A stretch of 64,000 nt of DNA from Lineus longissimus (taxonomy: Eukaryota > Nemertea > Pilidiophora > Heteronemertea > Lineidae): assembly GCF_910592395.1 (NCBI RefSeq), contig NC_088323.1, forward strand, positions 13,751,501 to 13,815,500. The letters run 5' to 3'. Each line of letters opens with the position of its first letter. Within the stretch, counting starts at the first letter, position 1. The notes beneath the pieces are model-generated. The model did not search any database. It had not been told where the DNA came from and worked only from the letters and a program-made list of their open reading frames with translations. A program made the translations under genes and the position numbers. Shown piece by piece: positions 56,464-64,000 of the stretch.

Positions 56464-57100
56464 TCAGTACATAAGATTGTTCGCAATGATGGCATTCAGT
56501 TCAATTGGATCTCCTGACAGATACGTAAGTGATGTGTTATTTACCGTTGCTTGGATTGCTTTGACGAGATTTTGAAATTCGTCAATTGGAATTTGTGATT
56601 TGCGCAAAGTTTTCTGAAGTGCAAGTTTCGTCACACCAATCAGTCTCTCGTGAACACCAGCGAACCAGCTGGCCTGCATATTTGATAGCTTTTCCTTTCT
56701 CAGAAAGTGTGGTTTTGAAATTGTTCTGTTCCAACAATGTTGTGTAGCCGTTTCAACTCGGTGTCGGGGCTTGTAAACGTTTTAGCATTGTCACAGTAAA
56801 TGAGGCTGGGCAGTGAAAGCGTTAAGTGAAACGTCTGAAAGCTCATAGAAATGATTCAACAGTTAAGTGTAGCGTGATTTCCTGATGTATGCCTCGCGTT
56901 GTGCAACACTTTTTGTGTCGAGTCCTTTATTCGCACGTAAGTCTATAGCAGTGGACTTGAAAGCTGACAAGTCGTTAATCCGAACGTCTGGCGCGATGGG
57001 AGTCAGATATGGACGTCCAGACACTTTCTTACAGATTACACAATGTCCGATGATTTTTTTAACGGTTGAGCGCATTCAATGTGACCCAATATTCTCCCGA
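56464..57100 (-). pseudogene. BEL/Pao integrase fragment
   Basis: Reading down from 57075: KKIIGHCVICKKVSGRPYLT then PDVRINDLSAFKSTAIDL, which is the zinc-binding and linker part before the integrase core. After a damaged middle, 56679-56464 gives ASWFAGVHERLIGVTKLALQ and TVNNTSLTYLSGDP, the G-G-x-x-E-R-L-x-G-x-x-K block around the catalytic E. The E in VHERL is kept; the middle with the other acidic residues is decayed. Confidence 0.75.
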
Positions 57101-57197
57101 AGATAAGCCATTGTGGACCATAAGCCGTAATGTACCATATTGTGCTGGGCGTTCCGGATGATGGGCGTTGTTATGTCGGATTGATTAGGCAGGAGAA

Positions 57198-57479
57198 TTG
57201 GAAAATTAAAGGAGACTTACCTTGGTAAGGTGAACTTTGATTTCAATTTCACGAACGAACAAAATACGGAGGAATTACATGAGATGACGTCACTGGTTCC
57301 CGCCGTCCGATTTTAGAGAAAATTGATGTCATGATAACACCAAATATCAGACAAACAAAATACTTCAAACAATCGGGTGGGTTCATAGAGGAGGGCATGT
57401 AATTCCTCCGTATTTTGTTCGTTCGTGAAATTGAAATCAAAGTTCACCTTACCAAGGTAAGTCTCCTTTAATTTTCCAA
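57198..57479. mobile_element. MITE with perfect 84 bp inverted arms
   Basis: Arms 57198-57281 and 57396-57479 are exact reverse complements over all 84 bases, around a 114 bp spacer. The ends read TTGGAAAATTAAAGG. No ORF is present. No certain target duplication is seen; the flanks read GAGAA and ATTCA. Full identity of the arms means recent insertion or arm conversion. Confidence 0.85.
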
Positions 57480-57913
57480 ATTCACTTCACTCCCAAAATA
57501 CTGTCTTCTCCCACTTAACCGAGCGCCAGGAAAATGGCTCGAAAATGACTAAGTCCAGAAACATGGCAGTCTGTAGTATTTTACGGGTGGGCTGCAAACA
57601 TTCAATATGACAGCCAATTATAGTGATCAATAGATATAAGAAGACAACCTTGTAAATGTTGTCAATTCAATAACGCCTTGTCGCGGCCAGGGCCAGTAAT
57701 CCCTGTAGTCAGGGTGATGATTATTGAAGTTACGTAAGTCTATTACAAGTCCATGTAAATGGTTGACCGATCCAGAGTCTTTTAAATGAATTTATTTTAT
57801 CTAATCGATTATGGAATCGTTTTCTTGAGGGGAAAATCCAATAAAGGGAACTTTCGTGTCAAATGTCACAATTGTTTTCTGCCATCTTGCTTTGACCACG
57901 TTCTTCTGCTAAG
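57480..57913. other. No gene seen; upstream of pogo-like gene
   Basis: Unrecognised, probably upstream sequence or end of the pogo-like element. A terminal repeat could not be paired by eye with the right side. Confidence 0.35.
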
Positions 57914-57981
57914 ATGCACGCAATCCGATGGAGTTTGTGGGTAGGCCTAGCAGGCACCATGATGATCTTAACGTATGGAAT

Positions 57982-60025
57982 GGAGTATGGAGATGATGTT
58001 GACAGCCCTGACCCTGATACCACTACTGATGATGATGATGTAGATGATGCTAACCAAGCTGTACCGCGTGCACGTAGGCACCAGAAAAGCTGCAGTCTCA
58101 ATCAGAAGATTGACCTTATCGAGACATACCAATTGGAGCATGCCATAGGATTACGTCATGCTGAAACTGCGACATCCTGTGCTAGACACCACCGCATAGC
58201 ACCGCAGACATTTAGACGTTCGATAAGCACACAGGATGACTTGTTTGCCCTCAGAGATAAATCAACTCAAGACCATAGAAGACGGAGGAGACAACGGCAA
58301 CACGGAACTGATCCACAAGGTAGTTTTTCTTCAAGCATTCTATTCCTCGCTAAATGAATTTCCTTCTTTGTTGGCCTATACTGACTGGAATAAGTCCGCT
58401 TCTGTGTCATGGACGGAAGAATAAGTCGTATGATACATCAAAGCGACTGACCCTGACCATACCTTTAACAATCAGTATTATTGTTCCAGGGACCTTTATT
58501 CTTAGGACTAACATTTCGTTCATACCAGTGGTCATCACCAATCAATATTTCCAAAGATGTTAAACGTGTTAGCTTTTTTATTTCAGCACAGTGGCCCGAA
58601 ATGGAAAACAATTTGAACACCTGGTTCCTTGAGCGCCGAAGACTTGGTTTCCCTGTTTCCGGTGAGGATATTAAAGGGCAAACTGGAAGAGAATTTCGGC
58701 AATGGTGGGCAGAGCTTCCGAACGAAACGAAGGCCGAAAGACAAGAACAGAGACCCCTGCTATCCCTTTTCCATGCATCTGCACATTGGCTTAGCAACTT
58801 TATGGAAAGGTGAGCTTTATTCCGCTGTTGCATGGATCGGCCTTAACGTATGGATTGTATTCGGTGAATTTTAACAATATGCAAATTCCATTTCAGGAAA
58901 CAAATAAGCTATCGAAGGAAGACCAACGATTCAAGGGGGTTACCTGACAACGCCCAGGCTTTAGTTGCCGACTACCGGGGAGATTTTGCAGACCTCATCA
59001 GTGACGCTGATTTTGATGTCATCATGAACATGAATGAGACGTTCGTGTTGTTTGATATGGTGCCAAGATCAACAATGGAAGCGACTGGATCCCAGAATGT
59101 TGACATTAGATCATCCCAAGGCAACCCGAAACTTGGATGCACGGTGACTCTAGTAGTTACGACAGACGGACGAAAAGGACGAGCCGAGCTCAACTTCAGA
59201 GGCTTGACACCAGATGGTGACGTCATTCGGCAGCTTCAGGCGGATGCTCCAGACAATGTGCGAGTGAGTATTGGCATAGAATACAAGTCCGTGCTTGTAG
59301 TACAGGACATGTACCTGGCGTCATCAGTGTTGTCATTTACGGTCATTCTAGTTAATGGTAGTATTTTAGGAAAATCAGAACTTCTATGACTAAAATTATT
59401 ACATGTTTGTCATGGATGGAACCAAAACATTGTGCGTGTCTGACTGTTCAGAAAAGTAATGTAAATGTTCATACTTGTTGTTTATTTTTCCAGGTAACTG
59501 GTAGTCCACAGGGTTGGGCCCGACACCAATCGCTAATCGAGTGGTTGCAGGCCCTGGTTGTGCCATTTGTAGCAGGGGCCACGTTCCTGTTACTTATAGA
59601 CAGGTATCCGGCGCATCGAAATCAGCAATTTCGTTGATGCAATCACCGCAGAGAATGGGACAGACACTTTCATTCCAGGACGATGTACTTCGCTGCTGCA
59701 GCCCTTGGACTTGACCGTAAACAGGAGCTTCAAGTGTCACCTGAGGACCATTTTGAAAGTGTGGAAAATCGGCCACACTGATGATCAAGGACATTGTGAG
59801 CGGATCACCAGGCGGGATGTGGTCAGGATGATCAGCCTCGGCTGGGAAAGGGTCACACAACAGACGATTATGAACGGTTGGAGAGCCAGTAGCCTAGTTC
59901 CTGAGGACGATGACGAAGTCGGGGAGGGGGTAGAGATGGTAAATGATGAGCTTGAGCAGTTTGTTGAGGGGATTGAGTTTTCGGAAGGAGAAGAGGATGA
60001 TGATGTTTTTGATGATGACGTGTAA
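57982..60025 (+). pseudogene. Pogo/Tigger-like transposase, four exons, catalytic Asp lost
   Basis: Exons are 57982 (or 57914) to 58319, 58587-58809, 58897-59263 and 59494-60025, joined in phases 1, 2 and 0. The first has an acidic patch and a psq-type helix-turn-helix (SLNQKIDLIETYQLEHAIGL). The second has the CENP-B-type box QWPEMENNLNTWFLERRRLG with FPVSGEDI. The DDE_1 core shows VIMNMNETFVLFDM, where the expected NMDET is NMNET, so the first catalytic D is N; the second D is in FLLLIDRYPAHR and the third in TSLLQPLDLTVNRSF. A one-base frameshift near 59620 breaks exon 4. The C-terminus is acidic (EFSEGEEDDDVFDDDV), and AATAAA follows at 60039. It is either dead or domesticated and then lost. 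Confidence 0.8.
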
Positions 60026-60044
60026 ATCCCGTTTGGATAATAAA

Positions 60045-60869
60045 ATTGATTGGTAAATTGATAAGTAAATCTTTTCTTTAATTTATTCGTTAACAGCAAG
60101 ACTTCTTTATTGGGACATTCTGCAGACCCATATAGGCCCTAGATTAGAAATTTCTGGTCAACGAACACATAGGCATAAAATGAGGACGCTAGGTGTATTG
60201 TATTCATTCATTCAGTACAGGACTACCCCATGTCAATGTTCATGTCTTTTATCCACTTACGTGGAAGGCATTGACATTGCCCACGAAAAGGGAGTCAATT
60301 ATCAGCTGTGGCTGTTCTTTCTAATGTTCGCCTGCCACCAGTCAAATCGGCCTATTCATTTGGACTTAGTCATTTTACGATTCAGCCGCGCTCGGTTAAG
60401 TGGGAGAAGACAGTATACTACGGAATTCCATGAGAGGTTTAGAGCTCATGGCATCAATTTTTAAGACCCAAAAGGTACCAGAACAACCACAACCCACAAT
60501 AAAACAACAAACAGTTTAATAATCATTATACTCTTGACACTACCTATCAAGAACTGACAGAAAATGATTTGTATCCTGCTCGGACAACAAGTGAACCTCA
60601 ACCATTAACATGGAAACAACTTAGTTAACTTCTCTCAACTTGATAACATGACATAACAAGAGCGTCACTAAAGATAAACAAAAAACTGCTTTTACCAACT
60701 TGATCAAATTCTACTATACATCAACCACAAACATATAAATCGCCACAAACATTTATAAAAACCACATATGCAAGGTATCCCAATCAATCACAACCTGCCC
60801 CCCCCCCCTTTTTCCAGCTCTGGAAGGGAGGCTACACTCACAGTCTACAATAACATAAGGTGAAAAAAC
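60045..60869. other. No gene seen
   Basis: Unrecognised 3' flank of the pogo-like gene and the 3' end of DIRS copy 3. A run of eleven C then T occurs near 60800. A similar C-run lies near 63951-63960 at the other side of the DIRS copy. Confidence 0.4.
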
Positions 60870-62079
60870 CTATTTCACCACAGAATTTAAAATGGTCATA
60901 GAAAATTTCGTCTCATCAGACACCGGTTTATCATAATATTTCCGAAACACACACAGTTTCTTCCACCCAGCAGTTTTCAAAATAGTGTCCAAAGGCACCT
61001 GTGCTTTTTGAGCACATGAAGTTGCTTCCGACCGAGTAGAATGCGGATCAAACTGGGAAATGTCTACCCCAGAATCAGACATGACCTGTTTAATCCACCT
61101 GGAAACCGTATCTTTAGATGCTGGTTTGAACGGTTTTATAGTAGTTATAAACAACTGAGTCACATCATTTCTAAGATCAAGGGTCCGGTCTAAGGCCTTC
61201 AATACAGTTATTACACACAAACGCCGATCGGGCGCAAACGCAAATATCACTCTCTGACCCATATGACGGCCAGGCTTTGACTGTTTTACAAGATCACCTA
61301 CAGAGAATTTTACTCTTGAATCAGTAATATTCATATTCCGAATGTCTAATAATGGGAGCACTTGTCCCCTTTGTCCTGACAACAACAACAGTAACATTGC
61401 CAATTTCTGTGAAAGTTTGAGTAATGAAAGCTTCCTAACTGGAGCAAGTGACTTAAGATACTGTAATACTAAGGAAACATCCCAAATGACATTATACTTC
61501 GGCAAAGCTGGCATCAATTTAAATACTCCCTTCAGAAACCTAGACACCAAATCATGCTGACCAGTAGGAACACCATCAACCTTCACAAAAACAGACAAGG
61601 CTGAACGTGCTGTGTTTAAGGCACTATAGCCCAGCTTATCCTTATGAAACAATTCCGTCAAAAACTCGAGCACCACCGTGAAGTGGACTATATGCTTTTT
61701 CACCACAAAATTGCAACCATCTCTTGACATATACACAGTACTGTTTTGACGTTCCATCACTCCATGATTTAAGAAGGATGTCGGTAGTGTCCTCCGAAAG
61801 TCCTTGGCCGATGAAAGCAGACCGGATAAAGCCACCACAGCTAATCGAAGTTTCGGTTGCAGTCGATGTTGTCGCTCTGGGACCTGAGGCAGAAAAAGAG
61901 CGTCCTTTGGTAGAAGTTTCGGACTTGCTACTACCATCTCCAAGAGGTTTACGAACCAGGGTTTTGTCGGCCAGACTGGAATGACCATCAGAACGTTTGC
62001 TTCCTCCAACATGATTTTCTGCAGGATCTTGTCGATCAAACTGAAAGGAGGGAAGATGTAAGAATAATACTGAGACCAA
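60870..62079 (-). pseudogene. DIRS tyrosine recombinase, one frameshift
   Basis: The N-terminal SAM-like part lies in the frame of 62079-61642 (FIGQGLSEDTTDILLKSWSD, SKQYCVYVKRWLQFCGEK). Near 61675 the frame shifts to that of 61690-60870 (VLEFLTELFHKDKLGYSALN, ARSALSVFVKVDGVP). The catalytic core has the conserved Arg in LLLSGQRGQVLPLL, H-x-x-R in DPHSTRSEATSCA, the second-box W in LKTAGWKKLCVF and the Tyr in RKYYDKPV. This enzyme would insert the circular cDNA. The first half overlaps the end of the polymerase ORF in another frame, as is normal for DIRS1. A single one-base change separates it from an open frame. Confidence 0.82.
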
Positions 62080-63759
62080 TTTTGTGTGAAAGCGTCAGTA
62101 GCAACAGCCAATGAATCTGGTCGCCATGAAACAAACTTTTTTTTAACTTGAAATTATTTCTAGTCGCAAATAAGTCAATTTCTGGTTGTCCAAATTTTAC
62201 ACAAAAATCTTGGAAGACTTCATCTCTGATAGACCACTCCATATCATCATTCACCTTCCTAGATTCTGCATCAGCTAAGGTGTTCTGAACCCCTGGCAGG
62301 TGTTCAGCTGATAACCAGATTTCTCTTTCAAGACACCACAACCAGATCTCTCTGGTTAGTTCAGACAGTTGCCATTTCATTGAACTCTGTCTTGTAACAC
62401 ATGCCACAGCTGTAGAATTATCCATTTGCATTCTAATGTGCACCTTTCTACACGCACTACAGAAGGTTTCAGGGTTAGGAAACCTGCCAAAAGTTCAAGA
62501 AAATTAATATGATTTTGTGCTTCCTGAGAGGTCCATCTCCCCCCAGTTGAAAGACCACCAACTTCAGCCCCGCCCCAGCCAACTTTTGAGGCATCAGATT
62601 GCAAAACTATAGTAGGACCTGCTCTCCTAATAGGAGCTGTTGCATTATCTACATTAGCAATCCACCATCTCAAGTCTTCATGAATCTGGGTGGGGACTGT
62701 CATAACAGACTCATAATTACCCTTGTTATCTTTCAATGCTGTATTTCTGACCAACTCCATTCTTTTATAAAACAAGGGGGCAACTGGAATGGCAGGTTCA
62801 CAAGCAACCAGATTTCCTATCAAACTAGCAAATTCCCTAATCACAACAGTATTTCTCTTTAGGAATGACTGACACAATTGTTTGATTTTGTCCTTCTTTC
62901 TCTGAGGAAGTGAAACTATCATTTTTAAGGAATCCAAAAAAAATCCAAGAAATTCTAGCAGCTGGGTAGGTGTCAACATTGACTTCAATTCATGGATAGT
63001 GAAACCCAAAAGATCAAGAAGAGTTGCAGAATTCAACACATTCTCAAAGGACTCTTGCTTGGAGTCATAAACAGTGATCGAATCGTCGATGTAACCGACA
63101 ATGGAGTGACCCATCCGACGCAAATGAGCAAACACTGGTTTCATCACCTTCGTGAATACTCTCGGCGAACTACGCAAACCTTGGGGCAAACAAGTAAATT
63201 GCATACACTGATTTTTCCAGAAAAAACGTAAGAATCTACGGGATGACTGATGAACTGGTATAGAAAAGTATGCATCCCTCAGATCAACTGAGGTGAACCA
63301 AGATCCAGGTTTAATTAGAGACAGAACATCCCTGATTGTATCCATCTCGAAATGAACCTGATCAACATTATCGTTGAATTATTTCAAATTCAAAATCATG
63401 CGGTAGGAACCGTCACGTTTAGCCACCAAGAAAACATTGGAAATGTAACTATCTGAACTGTCTTCACAATGTTCAATGACCCCTTTCTGTAACAGGCCAG
63501 CCAATACCACATCTAAAAGTTCAGCAGACTTAACATCTAACCTGTTTGGCCTGGGTCTAGTCATTTGTACTGGTGGCATTCTGGTTTCAAATTCTATTTC
63601 ATACCCCAAAATGGTAGCCAAAGTCGAGGGGTCAGAGGTTATCTTTTGCCAATTGGTAATATTAGAGGCAACTTTCCCTGCCGCAAAATTTTGAATTGTA
63701 TTTGATAACTTCAGTGCATGTTCACCAAGAGAAGGAACTGGACATGTATGCACACTCAC
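62036..63759 (-). pseudogene. DIRS reverse transcriptase and RNase H, one stop and two frameshifts
   Basis: The upstream part (63759-63379) has LLDVVLAGLLQKGVIEHCED and ISNVFLVAKRDGSYRMILNL and ends at TAA 63376-63378, one codon inside an otherwise continuous frame. The main frame (63345-62377) carries FTSVDLRDAYFSIPVHQSSR, CLPQGLRSSPRVFTKVMKP, the catalytic SIVGYIDDSITV, LEFLGFFLDS and RNase H VLQSDASKVGWGG with INFLELLAGFLTL. A one-base shift near 62463 moves to VHIRMQMDNSTAVACV and HLPGVQNTLADAESRK. Another shift, in an A8 run at about 62127-62146, leads to DSLAVATDAFTQNW and WPTKPWFVNLLEM, the usual end of the DIRS polymerase ORF, which overlaps the recombinase gene. Confidence 0.85.
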
Positions 63760-63770
63760 CTCACCTTGCT

Positions 63771-64000
63771 CTACTTTTTGTCTTTTTGCTGACCTCTCTT
63801 GAATTGGCCGCGGTAGGGCTGATTCTGCCCTGGACGCCAGTAAGGATGTCCTAAAAAGGCATCTGTGCTGGTCTGACGTTGTAAGGGTGATATCCCTGAG
63901 GTCTGGGACGATACAGCTGATTCAGCGGTGACCTGTGGGCGAAGACACCTGCCCCCCCCCCAGCGGCGTGACTTGGGTAGCGCCCCCTGCGACACTGCTG
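63771..64000 (-). CDS. DIRS gag, C-terminal end (partial)
   Basis: The open frame runs into the window edge and ends at a stop at 63771. Its tail PYWRPGQNQPYRGQFKRGQQ, then KDKK, is the basic Gln/Arg-rich RNA-binding end of DIRS gag. It lies just upstream of the polymerase frame. The proline and glycine-rich run over GALPKSRRWGGGRCLRP coincides with a poly-C tract that may have drifted. Confidence 0.6.
   Translation of the reverse strand, partial: AVSQGALPKSRRWGGGRCLRPQVTAESAVSSQTSGISPLQRQTSTDAFLGHPYWRPGQNQPYRGQFKRGQQKDKK

Larger units (their letters stand above)
60870..64000 (-). mobile_element. DIRS retrotransposon copy 3, nearly full coding region, open at right edge
   Basis: The minus-strand order gag end, reverse transcriptase, RNase H, tyrosine recombinase is that of DIRS1-type elements, which integrate through a recombinase rather than an integrase. 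It is clearly more intact than and different from copies 1 and 2. It has one stop and three frameshifts. The upstream gag and terminal repeat lie beyond the window. Confidence 0.88.

Noticed and set aside
60780-60810. Poly-C run as a DIRS terminal feature
   Set aside because: A similar run lies near 63951, but simple homopolymers alone cannot establish DIRS terminal or internal complementary repeats.

Overview
This is eukaryotic, animal-type DNA: intron-rich genes with GT-AG and a few GC-AG junctions, single-repeat ankyrin exons, and a dense mix of transposons typical of aquatic invertebrates (PIF/Harbinger, pogo/Tigger, DIRS, BEL/Pao, Copia, several LINEs, MITEs, satellites). Amphioxus, echinoderms, molluscs and cnidarians all fit; the sequence alone does not settle the species. 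There are no prokaryotic operons, CRISPR arrays or convincing rRNA/tRNA genes.

Layout. 1-8.7 kb: a minus-strand gene of ten in-window exons, open at the left edge, whose splice phases all agree. It encodes an unnamed protein with an S-D-N-A-G-C-Y-H motif. Its first intron holds an apparently intact PIF/Harbinger transposon (4830-7814) with two convergent spliced genes. 9.1-13.3 kb: broken DIRS copy 1 with a 1.4 kb insertion. 13.5-17.1 kb: 5'-truncated LINE, then a BEL/Pao gag remnant. 18.3-22.9 kb: a decayed LINE interleaved with two copies of a duplicated segment, the second carrying a possible first exon. 22.9-24 kb: an ankyrin-gene segment. 24.0-29.5 kb: a dead Copia element abutting a Harbinger fragment. 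30.7-32.2 kb: minisatellite, an unrecognised ORF and a BEL RT fragment. 32.2-38.0 kb: a large diverged satellite with about 112 bp monomers in about 335 bp trimers.

38-47 kb: low-density DNA with inverted minisatellite blocks, a 1 kb palindrome, a second ankyrin segment, a small foldback repeat and a broken coiled-coil coding relic. 47.05-50.73 kb: a second Harbinger element with an intact four-exon Myb-like gene and a transposase broken by one stop codon. 51.3-56.3 kb: DIRS copy 2 containing three nested insertions, which comparison with copy 1 dates and delimits (a 735 bp LTR-like piece, a 670 bp MITE with a 9 bp duplication, a LINE with a 5 bp duplication). 56.4-60 kb: BEL integrase fragment, a MITE with perfect 84 bp arms, and a spliced pogo-like transposase with a mutated catalytic Asp. 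60.9-64 kb: DIRS copy 3 with gag end, RT-RNase H and tyrosine recombinase.

The only sequence that may encode working proteins is the 1-8.7 kb gene, both Harbinger-A genes and the Harbinger-B Myb-like gene. Almost everything else is a transposon corpse or repeat. The window reads as a transposon graveyard with one or two recent arrivals. No clearly new enzymatic system was found; the multi-exon gene is the best candidate for an undescribed one.
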